Shown here piece after piece: positions 43,632-55,011 of a DNA stretch of 64,000 nucleotides. The translations under genes and the position numbers were made by a program. The stretch lies in assembly GCA_025769875.1 (NCBI GenBank), contig JAGFNK010000170.1:1-64000 (forward strand). Direction: 5' to 3'. Each line of letters starts with the position of its first letter. Within the stretch, counting starts at the first letter, position 1. The DNA comes from Russula earlei (Eukaryota > Basidiomycota > Agaricomycetes > Russulales > Russulaceae). The notes under the pieces were generated by a model. It saw only the letters and a list, made by a program, of their open reading frames with translations, was not told the DNA's origin and did no database searches.

Positions 43632-45198
43632 TCAAACGACCACCTCCGCACCCAGTGCCTCGGCAAGTCTCTTGGCATACCGACGCACCTCCCCACGCTC
43701 GCCCATCACTGTAAGCCGAACTGCTCCACGCTCGTCCTCACACGCCTCTCGAACAACATCATCAGCAAACGAGGAGTCGGATGCAGGCACAAGTTCCCAG
43801 CGTCCGAAGGCCCAGTTGAGGATCCACCACTGCTGCGGGAGCGTCTCCCTGAAGTCAGTGGTAGCGATGGCGCCGGCGCTCGGAGTTGAAGTCGAAGTGG
43901 TTGCGAAACGGACAAATCCCTTCACGCGGTACACGCTCTCTTTTGGGAGCTGGTGGAGAGCAGTGGATAGCATGGCCTCGTCGAGCAATGGCGGTGGTGG
44001 AGATGAATGCGCTGTTATGGACTCTGGATGAGGTCGAGGATGGGGATGAGGGTGTGGGTGTGGGTGGTCGCATGAGGTGGTCGTCGCATGTGCATACGTA
44101 CGCGGGGGCGTAAGGCCAGGCGCACCACGGAGCAATGTGACGGTCTCCACTTCATCGTGATGCTGGGCGACCGTGGTCACGTCGATCTTTCCCTCCGCGG
44201 CGTCGATGGGTTGTGGACACTCCGAAAGCGGCAGCGCATCGCGGAATAACTTCGAATCGATGCCAAATATCAGCGCGGGGTCGACGGACTTGCCCGCGCA
44301 GCGGATCTTGGGCGTGTGATCGTTCAGGGTGTTGAGATGGTCCAGGACCTCGTCCAACGCACGCTCAGAGACGTGCTCCCATTTATTCTATACTGGAGCG
44401 TGAGGGACGAGGAGGAAGACAGGAGTGAGGACTGACGATGAGCAACACGTCGGTGTATTGCGCTTGCATACGCGCAGTGACGCTCGTGTCTTCGTATCCG
44501 GTAAAGTTCTCCGCGTCGATCACGGTGACGATCGAGTCTAGGGCGAGCGCGCGAGACGTCTCGCGCTCGAGCTCGCGAATCTGAAAGGCGAGGGTGGCAG
44601 GGAAAGCAGAACCACTATAGGTAGTGGTTGCAGTGAGTGAGCGACGCGTTCTGGAACTTGGGCAGATCCCACCCTCCCGTTAGTAGAGGATCTGGGGCCT
44701 TACGAGGATTCGATGATGATACGATCTGGATGATATTTTTCTGCGATGGGATATCAGAGGACAATAGATACAGGAAAACAGTTCGGATGGGAAGGGTTGG
44801 GTACCTAAGATCTCCAGCAGCGCGTTCTTCATTTGTCCGACAAGCACGCAGCACCTGCTCTTCCGAATGCAATGATGAGGCAAGTCATTCGAAGATATCA
44901 TGAAAGGCATCTGACATGCAGCCATTCAGGATCTCGCTGACCGCAGTAAGACTGCTCTGCTTCGCTAGTTGGCTATCGACTGAACAAGGTGTCCGGTATC
45001 CACGTGAGCCACAGTCAATGAAAACTGAGTAAAAATTTTGTGGTGACCTTCAATGTCGCCGAATTCATTCTTAAGAAGAACGACGCGGTAAGCAGTGGGT
45101 AGCTGCGGAAGTATAGATAGGATTAGTGAAGTTTTTCCTGCGCCGAGAAAGCCCGTAAAGACGGTTATTGGGATCGTCGAAGGTGAGTTGGAGGGCAT
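43632..45198 (-). CDS. CobW/COG0523 GTP-dependent metallochaperone (intact)
   Basis: Exons assemble in one frame. The P-loop is TVFTGFLGAGKTSLILS; then KNEFGDIEVDSQLAKQSS and the metal-binding GCMCC, split by an intron within the ATG codon; then VLVGQMKNALLEI, KYHPDRIIIESSGSAFPATL, LDSIVTVIDAENFTGYEDT, QYTDVLLINKWEHVSERAL (with NKxE/G4-type motif), a His-rich stretch (HPHPHPHPHPRPHP) and the CobW C-terminal domain (YRVKGFVRF, WILNWAFGRWELV, LTVMGERGEVRRYAKRL). COG0523 proteins deliver metals, often zinc, to client enzymes; eukaryotic ZNG1 activates methionine aminopeptidase. Which client this copy serves is unknown. The start at 45198 lies about 60 bp from a retroelement that separates it from CWH43. 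Confidence 0.85.
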
Positions 45199-45257
45199 GA
45201 CGAGTGCGGTCCGGTGTACCCGGGGATGAGTGCGCTATCCGCGAAAATCGCAGTTCC

Positions 45258-46404
45258 GAGAGTTGGGGGCTCCTTGAACCGCGACCACCACCAGGTCCGG
45301 ATTTTCCCACGGCAAAGCCGGGGCAAGGATAGGCAGTGAGGATGACAGTGAGCTCTGCAAGGCCAGAGCCACCCGTCCGAGCCTTCGTAAAACTACGACC
45401 CCCTCACCAACTAAACCACATCCACCAGGCCGACTGGCCAAACCAATACATAACACAATCACTATGTACGCTAGCGTAATCTGCAATGAGAACTCCTCCC
45501 ACATAAACACACAACCCATACCGTACAACCACCCAGCTCCCCAACAACGAACAAGCAACACCAGCACCCCCCGTGAACACCCTACCCAACTCCCACCTCC
45601 CTCCCCTCCAACTGTCACTACCAACACCATGCCACCACAACCACGTGGAAACCACACATGACCCAAACCCCCCACCACCAGCCTGCCTTTCACCACCCGA
45701 AACAAAAGTCCTTTGTCCCCAAGAACATAAACCAACCCACCGAAACACAGGACCATCTGGTCCCTAGCGAGAGAGATGTGGCCACATGCGCCACAACTAT
45801 GGCCCAACATCGTCTAGGCACCATACTAGGCTGTTGATGCCTCACCCTCCCCAACCAAAATGATGAACCACACCATGACCAGAACCGCTGTGGACGCAAC
45901 CCGAAAGCAGCCACTCGCCTCCTCCAAATATCAATCTCAGAGGCCACACACCTAATCTGGGTCATGAGGTGCGAACGAGTAATCCAAGACTGAAACTCAC
46001 ACAAAGTGGCTTCGTGCCATCAACACGAGGCTCACCAACAACAAAATCACCGCAACACTAATCAAAGGGCCCTCGAGCTAGTGAGGGACACCTGGGAACA
46101 TGTCCTTAGAAAAACAATGGACCTCCCGAATGACTGGATCTTCAACTGTGAGGTTTTAGTGGGTAGGAGGCTACGGTAAGTTTCTCGGCCATCTAACAGC
46201 GTATCCTGAGTCCCACACTGCCCCCACACTGGCAACCCCCGGGGGGCGTGCGTAAATGCATTTCACCCCTCACATCCGGTCTCCGCACCGGCTACAGCGT
46301 GTCAGATAGAGCTGAATTAACTTTCTCCTGCTATCTTACCCTTATTAAGGTAGTTCTGTACCCGTAACTACCTAAATAAAACGCTATCCAAAAAAAAAAA
46401 AAAA
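45258..46404 (+). mobile_element. LINE-tailed retroelement insertion 2 (Tad1-like), poly(A), 15-bp TSD
   Basis: Flanked by gaaaatcgcagttcc at 45243-45257 and 46405-46419 and ending in poly(A). After seven extra bases it begins gggggctccttgaacc, the same start as the insertion at 20930; the 3' part shares GAGGTTTTAGTGGGTAGGAG and the 3' UTR (CACCGGCTACAGCG, TCTCCTGCTATCT). Coding remnants: EATHLIWVMRCERVIQD, LVRDTWEHVLRKTMDLPNDW, EVLVGRR. It occupies the divergent promoter between CobW and CWH43, 39 bp upstream of the CWH43 ATG if the TSD end is taken as the border. Confidence 0.85.
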
Positions 46405-46443
46405 GAAAATCGCAGTTCCCCCCACAGGTTGACTTCAACAGGA

Positions 46444-49400
46444 ATGATTTTATCGACCACTAAAGCCTCTCAGCTTGCTCGACTGCATACCTTCTTGTCC
46501 TTCACCGCCTTTATTGGCGCCCTCGTCATAGCCTCTTCTCTCCACTATACCAAGGTCGTACAGAATGCCGTCGCTGGCTGGCCTGAAGAGTGGTTTCCAA
46601 GCGTGTCTGCCACGTGAGTATCCGCCTGATGCCCACCCGACGCGTTTTATGGTCCCCAAGTCCTGTAATCCACTTTCCATACACCTGAACTTCAGTTTTT
46701 TACGGAAGTACCCTGAACTTAAACCCCTCTCCGCAGCATTGGTGACTGGTACCCAGAACGGAATATCTTCCAGATCCTCATAGCTTTGAATTCCGGCAAG
46801 TTTGGTCGCGTCATCTTCTTCTCCATGAGTTGAATGGTATCGTATCTCCCAGGTCCTCGTTTTGCACTTATTGGCTATGGATACCTGCTCAACCGCTCTA
46901 AATTTCCGTCCTCTGCCCTTCCCGGCCTTATGCTCGTGACGGGCATACTGCGCTCACTTTCTTGCGGAGGTTGGGTCTACATAACATCTAGCGACGACCA
47001 CGATGCCCACGACATCCTCATGATTCTGTATATTGTACTCAACTTGCCATGGATGTTCGGCAATATTCAACTCTCGCGGGGGAACGTACGTCGTCGGAGG
47101 TGCGCTCTAGCTGGTGATGAGCTATTCTCATAAGGCTGATGTCATTCTCACATCAGAATCAGAATCGCCTTGCTGTAAGTCATGACCCTCCTTTCCGAGG
47201 CGATACCGAATCCTGTGGGCTTTTAGATTTTGGGTCACCCTCCTCCCTATGATCTACTTTTTTATACAACACAAGGTCCATCACGTTCCTGGAGGTATGC
47301 CTTTAACTTGACGCTGGCGCGCAGAATCTGAATCATGTATGGGTATTGATCAGCGTATACTTACTATGCGTTCTGTGAATGGTCCCTCATCTTTTTCGAC
47401 ATCTTGTACGATTCTGTGACGATCCTAGATTTCGAGAACAATGAATTAGAGGTGAGCATCAATTATTTTCTCGCATCGCAGGGTTCCCATTCGTCCATAT
47501 TCAGGTGTCCTTCAACATCTACGTAAACTATAAAAACAGACCAAGTTCAGAGAGTAGTGAAATGTACAATCTACTCTACCGTCTCCCGTGAAGTGAATGC
47601 TTATTTTTGCTTTTAATGCCTCATCTATGGTTGCTCTCACTTCAGAGACAATGGCTCGACAGGCGAAACGAGCGACAAGAACGTTTCGACACTCTCTGCT
47701 GGAGAGAAGTCTTCTCTGGTACAGGAACATGCAGAAGCCCATCCTGAAACACACCTGCCCCTCATCAGCGAACTTCTCGTCACTTGTCGTCCGTCATTGA
47801 GTTTCCTGTCCGACCTGTACTTCGGTGCGCATTTGTCTCATCACACTGCTGTAACCAAGCCTCATTGTATCGTATCCTCCTGCCAGCCTACCAATCTTGG
47901 ACTTTACTCACCGGACTCCCCATCACCCTCTTCTACTTCTCTATCTGGGAGCTCGCTCTGGCAGGACCTGAATTTTCCTCCCTCGCTGCCCTCTCCCCAC
48001 TCCTCCTTGGCTTCACCCCCGTCCTGTCATTCGCTACTTCCCGTGGCGGCCGTACCGCCTTGGCTGGGGCTGCTGGAGCCATCGGAATAGGCCTCTGGTG
48101 GGCAGAGAGTGTATGGGTTCGTCTTGGCGCCGTGATATTCGGCGTCTTCTGCTCTGGAATTCGTTGGGCCGCGGAGTGGAGATCAGACACACAACCCGGA
48201 TACCATTATGTGGGTATGTAATCCCATGCTCTCCTTGACAGCACAGAAACGCTTTGTACTGATGCACAAGTCTGGCGATGAAAACTAGTTTTTTTGATAG
48301 GTTTCCTTCTTTCCTCGCTGTCAAAGCACTTGAATTACGGGAACAATCCAGGTGCGCACTGGCTTCTGTGGGTTTGGGAAGCGGTCATCTCACTGAACCC
48401 TCAATTTGACATTGTTCAGCATGGCCGATCCTAGACTCTGCTACAGGTGGCCAACACGTGATCGTCCTTATTCTTGGCTTCTTTGCTCTCATCGAATTTG
48501 GGACGCGCCCGGATTATCCTTTCCCCGCCTCCTTGGATGAAGTCCAACAGTCTTCACCCAAAGTTGGCAATCGCCAGGCTCCAGCTTTTCGGGAGCAGTG
48601 GTTGCTGCCATCTCTTGCACTTGGCTCCTTGATCTACTCGCTTCATGAGCGCCTCTCCGATCCCAGCTCCCTCATTGCCTGGTCCTGGTCGGGATTCCCT
48701 ACAAGCGGCCCCCACCCGCACGTTCACGCGCCACTCACACTGCTCGCGCAAGTGCTCGCTGCTTTCCTCGTCCTTGCCCTCTCACCCTTTGACTCGCCGC
48801 CGTTATCCAAGGCTCCCTCACGTGTCCCTCGTGTCGCCGCCGTATTCCCAAACATCTCCGCTCACCCACTCGTCTTTGCGATCGGCGTGCTTTCAACCTA
48901 CTTGATGCACACACGCACGGGATGGGTCGGCTACGCTGGTGGACTATTGAACGCCGCGTTTCTGACCTTCATCACCCCCGCGATATTGCAGAACGCAGGC
49001 GCTGCTGCGCGGACTTGCGGTGCTGGGCGCGTCTTCGGACGGCATGGGCTGTCTGGATCAGTATTTTTGTTTGTGGGAACGTTCACCGTTGCATATGCGT
49101 TCGTCCCAGGTGCATGGAGCTTCCGTGAGCGCACTGACTTGTAAGTTGACCCCCCCTCAACTATATCCGCTGTTCGCAATAGCTGGATGTGCTCTAATTC
49201 GATTATAGGGTGTTGACCGCACAACTTGCCCTAATTGCGCCTTTCTTCAACTGGCACCCGTCGTCTCTCTCCTCCGCTGCGCCGCTACCACCTATTCCAC
49301 GAGTGGCCCGTCGTTATATTCGCACTACGCTTGCTCTTATCGCTGTCGCGACGCTCATAGGTCCGCTCAGAAAGTCCGCTCCTCCGGCGCCAACTCCAGC

Positions 49401-50835
49401 CCCTGCACATGAGCGCGCTAGGATCTTGAACGCTGGGATATGGGCTGTCCACTTCGGCATCGACAATGCAGGCCGCGATAGTCAGCATGCCATGCGAGAC
49501 TTATTCCGCGATCTGGACCTTGACGTGGTCGGTCTGCTCGAGACGGATCTGCACGTGAGTAGACATCTGTTTGAGACCTGCTTGTTTTACCAACTCCCGA
49601 CATGTAGCGACCGGTATTCGGAAGGCAGGGATCTGTGCGTGAGAGCAGTTCTCTCAAACAGCGCCAATGACTAAACTTCCTCATTCAGGGCACGGCTAGC
49701 AGTTGAAGACCTAGGCTATGTACGCATCAATGGAATCCCCCTCCTTCTATTGCTAATTGGTAGTACAGTACATGGACATTGGGCCAGGGCCAAACAAGCA
49801 CACCTGGGGCTGTGTGCTCTTGTCGAAGGTCCGCTCAGTTCCCTCAGATGAATCATTTTCTCATTAATAATCGTTTTGCCTAGTTCCCTATTCTTAGCTC
49901 CCGGCACCACCTCTTGCCCTCACCAGATGGAGAGCTTGCGCCTGCTATCGAGGCTGTGATTGACGCGTATGGTGTAAACGTGACCGTGATCGTCGCACAC
50001 AACGGACAGGGTACGCATTTACGCATGTGAATCGTTATCATTGCCTGACATTCTGGAATGAAGAGGAGACACCGCTGGATCGAGAACTACAGGCCACCGA
50101 GCTCGCGCGAATCATGTCCGCGTCGTACCCAGACCCACTCATCTTTCCTCGGATACGTGGTCACTGTACCTCACGCCGAACGTCGTGAGTGCTTACTCTT
50201 AGCGACGACGGCCAGTCCTCATATTAACCTGTTACCCACCATGACTGTTTTAAGCGGCTCCCTACCAAATCATGGTGACAGATGGCCGAGTGCACGACAT
50301 TAATAAGGACGACATGGACCGCTGGTGCGAGTACATCTTCTATCGTGGGGTCCATAGGACGGCCTACGCGCGCGTCTCTCGCGGTTCGGTCACGGACACC
50401 GAACTGCAAGTGGGCCAGTTTGCCATCCCGGCCTACGGGACGACCACAGGTGAAGGGGCTGTGCCTGAAGCTGATCTTTACCTCCGTGCGCAAAGGGAAG
50501 ATCTCCCGAAAGAACATGTACGTTCCTTTTTTTTTTCTCGTTCATTTCTCCTTCCACTTGTGGCCTTGCATCAAAACCGCTCGCTCACACTCTTTTCCTT
50601 GCCGTGTTCCACATCCTTTCAAGTGGTTCCCTGATGCGTTCTTCGGAAACGCGGAATCTGGTGGGGTTCGTGGTCACTATTACCACGTATTTGACGCGGT
50701 ATGTCCCTGATATGCTGTAAATTTCCGAGCCTGTGAGGGCAGTAGAACTGACGATGGAGGGTTGGCCCCACCTTGCTCCGACAGCCACTGTATTACAAAC
50801 TGCCTCTGGCATCAGCATCAGCATCTGCCCAATGA
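46444..50835 (+). CDS. CWH43: CWH43: GPI-anchor ceramide remodelling protein (one apparent frameshift)
   Basis: Many-exon gene. The amino-terminal Frag1/DRAM/Sfk1 part: [88 protein letters not shown] second multi-pass part follows ([40 protein letters not shown]). The carboxyl endonuclease/exonuclease/phosphatase-like part has [86 protein letters not shown] and [20 protein letters not shown]. Cwh43 replaces GPI lipid with ceramide in the ER. One intron (46800) has a GC donor (GCAAGT). A single extra base in TTTCCTCGG near 50146 separates [10 protein letters not shown] from [12 protein letters not shown]; everything else is consistent. Confidence 0.85.
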
Positions 50836-51252
50836 TCTCGTAAGAAGTTGGCTAAGGGGCTTCCTGGCTGCCCGGTGGTGTCGGCATAGTGGCACTTGTC
50901 CCTCATCTGTTTATCCACGGTAGCGTAGGTCTCTCACGCGAGCCCCGCTGTCCCGCGGGTCCAAGAGGGCCTATCCCGTTAATAACCCCAATGGTAGTTT
51001 GATTGTTGGCCTGACCATGTCCAAGATTGTGTGATTTCCCTTATCCGCCCGCCGACTTGTCATCGCTGGCGTCGCTTCGTGGCCTTCTTTTGATGTGTGA
51101 AGAAGTATGTGCTGCTACGCGATTCGGCCCCTCCACCCAGCGCGAGCTTGACCTGCCCCAATCAGCATCCCCTTTTACGGGGATACGCACAAAAGGGTGG
51201 AATAACGCCACAGTTCTGACCCTAATAGAGCATGGAACAACATGCTGGCTCG
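50836..51252. other. Convergent 3' spacer between CWH43 and AP-3 beta
   Basis: No gene supported. The stretch contains only short frames and ends at the stop codon of the minus-strand adaptin gene. Confidence 0.4.
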
Positions 51253-54097
51253 TTATCGAACAGAAGCCACCCTGCTACTGCCCGCTTCCACGTCGCTGTC
51301 CTCCTCGTTCTCTCCTTCCGGGGCCTGGGGCGCGCCGGTCCCATCGTCATCTTCCACCTGCGACTGACGATCGCTTTCTTCTTCCGACTCTTCCTCGCCC
51401 CCATCCTCGTCGCCGTCTCCTTCCGACTCTTCCTCTCCCGACTCTTCTTCGCCGTCGCTCGCGTAGAACTTATCCAGATCGGTCCAATTGCCTCTGTTGG
51501 GCACGCTCCCAGCAGGCGACGGCCCGCCAGAACCAGCGGGGGTGAGCACGACGATCGGAGTCGATTGACCGCCGGCGGCGACCGCAGAGCGCGAGGGGGC
51601 GGCCACGTGCCCGATGGCCGTCACTGCCGGCGCGGGGTGGGCCTCGTCAGGCGAGATCCGGAGGCTCGCCTCGACGCCGTGCTCCAGCCAGTCCGGAAGC
51701 ACGCGCGCGTGGGGTACGTCCCGCCCGAGGACGAGCCCAAGCGTACCGAGACGCTCACGCACCGGGTCGTCACGAGCCACATCGCCTGACGACGCGTTCT
51801 CCTTCCCCTCGAAGAGCACGACGCGTACCTGTGCGCGCCGGAGCACGACGCCGCCGACGTCCTTGGCGTCCGCGGCCCCCACGCTCGGCACCACGCCGGC
51901 GAGCAGCTGCTGGAGCATGCGACCGCGGTCGCGCACGTCGTAGTTGCGGTCGTAGCGTGCGAGCGCGAATACGTACTTTGCCAGTTGCGTCAACGTTCCG
52001 TGAGCCGGAGATAGCACAAGCAGTTTCGCGGCAAGGGTGACAGCCTGGAGTTTCACGGGCACAGTCTGGACAACGGGAAAAAAAAGGGGGGGAGCAGCGT
52101 TAGCGAGCTCAGTTGATCGGTGGGAGGAAGTGGCCACGTGCTTCATCGCGGAAAGACTTTGCAATCTTGCGCAAGACGTCTGATGCCCAGGGCACCACGC
52201 CCTCTACCACTGCGTTGGGCGAGTCGTCCGCGGCGTACTGGCCCACGAGCCAAACAATGCAAGCTCGTGCCTGGGCATGTCGGATCTCGTCGATGCGATA
52301 GGAGAGACGTTCGACGATCATCAGTGGTGCCGAGGCATGAGTTGAGCTCTGCATCTGAGTCTGAACAAGAGATTTTAGCTCGACAACAGCGCTCGCAACG
52401 ACGCAGTCTAAGGAAGCGTTCGATTTAGTTAGACGACTATCAAAGTAGGGGGGCATGGGAAAGGAAGGGGAGATCTACCATGTGGACTCTTGATGCATGC
52501 CATCAACGCGTTGAGACATTGCGTTGTAGCCTCTGGGAGGGTGCGGGAAATATGCCCGATCCCCTGGATCGCTCCCGCTACCAAAGCTTCATTCACATCA
52601 TCGGTATAATCCTGGGAAATAAACAAGGTTGGAAGAGATTCGGCCGACTATGTTTATTGGACAATGAAATGAGACGAACGATAAACTCGCGCAACAGGGC
52701 TTGGCAGTTGTCAACGGTGATCAAATTCCGCAAAAGGCGCGTCTTTGCACCCTTCAACTGTGGGCTATCATCTGCGCGAACAATAAAACGGGTATAGTGT
52801 GGGGAGAATAAGTGCTACGGATCACTCAATTTTCAGATAGGCTCAAGACGATCGATGTGACTTACCGAAGCGGTATGCGAAATCGAGAGAATATAGGCTA
52901 ACACGACACGCTCCACTTCCGGAGATACCGTCAGAAGTCGGAGCAGCGGATGGACTATTTTGTGATGCTGTGATGGCGGAGCCAAGTAATAGAATGCACG
53001 AGTCACGGACATCACGACCTGAGAGAAGAGATCATCAACATCCGTTTCGTAAAAAAAAACTACGGATCTCATCCACTTACAGCCGGGTTACGCGACTGGA
53101 ATAACGGGTCCGCGGACACTAGCAAAAGGTCGAGGTCGGCATCGACATCTTTTTGTTCTATCCCGGTGCTATCGGAAGCACTCGGACGAGGCAGCATCGT
53201 CCTAGCGTAGCGGATCAGAAGTTCGAGAAGGTTCACTTGACCCCACTCGTCTACGTCAACAAGAACGCGGCAAAGCCGACGATAGTGAGGGTGCAGGAGG
53301 TCCAATCGCGTAGGGCAGACTGCTTCGAAAGCAGTGGCGACGCTGCCTAGTGACAAGGGGGAACGGTCACGCAGTAAAGTCGATACTACGCCGATCAGAG
53401 ACGGGAGCTGAGACTCGTCTAGACTGTCGCCACCCCCCCCTCATAAGCCTCTCTTCTGGAATGATATTCCGCCGTGGCAGGAGACACACCTGTAGCACTT
53501 TGGGATGGACAGAGCGGCCGCCTTACGTACGTAAGGACTTGTATCAGCGGCGCATTTCTTGATCGCCAGCACGATCAAGCTGGAAATGGACTGCACAGGG
53601 ATGCCAGATAGGACGCGCAGCGCCATCGCGCGTATCAGCGGTGAACTGTCTGCAAGATCGCGTTGGAAGGTATTGATGGAGAGCAAGGCTAGGTCCGGCT
53701 CTGCTTCTGCATAGCGCAGCAGATATATGTATACGAGCTTGCGGACCTCCAGGCTCTGAGCTGCGACGTTCTTGACCACTGGCGCAAAGTATTCTGATAC
53801 ATTGCGGCCTTTCGAGATCATCTAGCATTCTCTCTGATAAGGTGACATGAGAAGAATGTGCGAGCAGAGAGAAATACTAACAGCAATGAGCCGTTTCATC
53901 GCTTCCAACTTTTCGCGCTCATTCCCAGAGTCTAGCTGTGCTTTGATGTTTTTTGTCTTGTCCTCGCCGGCGTCGTAGTAGCCCGCGCCGCTACTGCTCA
54001 AGGAGAAGTCCTTCGTGTGTTCCGCCAGTGTCTCTTGTATTCGCATACCCAGGCGGGTGGCATTTTCGGTCCATGAGTTGAAATTGAGACCCGACAT
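51253..54097 (-). CDS. APL6: AP-3 adaptor complex beta subunit
   Basis: Starts [20 protein letters not shown] at 54097. Adaptin-N HEAT-like repeats read [139 protein letters not shown] and [15 protein letters not shown]. The protein ends with the acidic Ser/Glu hinge typical of AP-3 beta ([19 protein letters not shown] ...). AP-3 sorts cargo from the Golgi/endosome to the vacuole. The amino-terminal [16 protein letters not shown] stretch and acidic hinge distinguish it from AP-1/AP-2 beta. No carboxyl ear domain follows, as in other fungi. At least six introns; no frame break noticed. Confidence 0.88.
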
Positions 54098-54374
54098 GGA
54101 TCAGGTCGCATGTGTGGCTTTGAGAAACCGGTGGGTTGTGAACTGTTGGAGTGGAGGTGCCGAACGTTGCACGTCGCACGGCTGGCGTTGCAATCGCAGG
54201 GCGATGAATTGTCTGAGAGTCCGGGCCGACGTCGTCCGAGCGAACAACACAAGATACTCTACTCTACGCTATTCGAGTGTAATTATTCAATCAGCAGCCT
54301 GAGGTGACCGATGAGATGTTCATTTTTTATCTAGAGAAGAGTTCTTTACAGACCCTATGAGAGGGCACAGTAGC

Positions 54375-54904
54375 TCAAGGCTCCAGAGATGCGGGGAACG
54401 TGCCGCCTTCCCTCTGCTCGTCCCACTTGGTGATCTGCGAACCCTGAGCGTGAGTTTAGGGACGAAGCGTGCAACATACCCATTCATCTGAACACGTTCG
54501 AATCAACACACATGGGTTGAAAAGAAAAGCTCAAGAGAAGACTCACTGGGGCAAAGAGAGTGGTATGCACGCTTGAACTGCTTGCATGGCGCGAAATCTT
54601 CGCCTCTCGCTGCAATGCACTTGAAGTAGTCCGTGTAGTTTTGGAAGCTTGCGTCGTTGGATCAGGTGGGAGAAAAAGTTCTCCAAAACAGGGCCAGTCT
54701 TACCAGTGCCTTGTCTGATTAGTATAAGGGAAGCGGGCTACGAAGCAGAATGATGAGCGACCCTGCAAACAACAGACGTGTCAGGCCACGCACCATCGAA
54801 CCCAGCGGTCTGTAAGATATATTTGCTACACATTTCTGTGCATCAAACCTCTTTGCAAATATATGGCGGGGGGCGCACCTCTGAACGACGTCTGCTTCGG
54901 ACAT
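54375..54904 (-). CDS. COX12: Cytochrome c oxidase subunit VIb (Cox12)
   Basis: Small multi-exon gene starting MSEADVV at 54904. Spliced exons give RFPYTNQTRHCFQNYTDYFK, CIAARGEDFAPCKQFKRAYH, SLCPNEWITKWDEQREGGTF and PASLEP then stop. The cysteines form the Cox12 pattern C-x9-C ... C-x10-C, made for oxidative folding in the intermembrane space, where the protein sits on complex IV. One exon is only 8 nt (54480-54487), encoding part of PNEW between introns of 59 and 45 nt. The first intron's borders are ambiguous. Length and composition are normal for the family. Confidence 0.88.
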
Positions 54905-55011
54905 TGTGATGCTGTATTGAAGAATGACAAAACGACGGAGTAAAAACGGTGATGAGAACAACCATTGCTTATATAATCACGCATCCTCCTCATCCCCAAC
55001 TTCGACCATTA

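Noticed and set aside
45235..46004. Long minus-strand frame (191 codons) within the retroelement
   Set aside because: It is antisense to the LINE remnants (sense strand shows EATHLIWVMRCERV and EVLVGRR), so it is a shadow.
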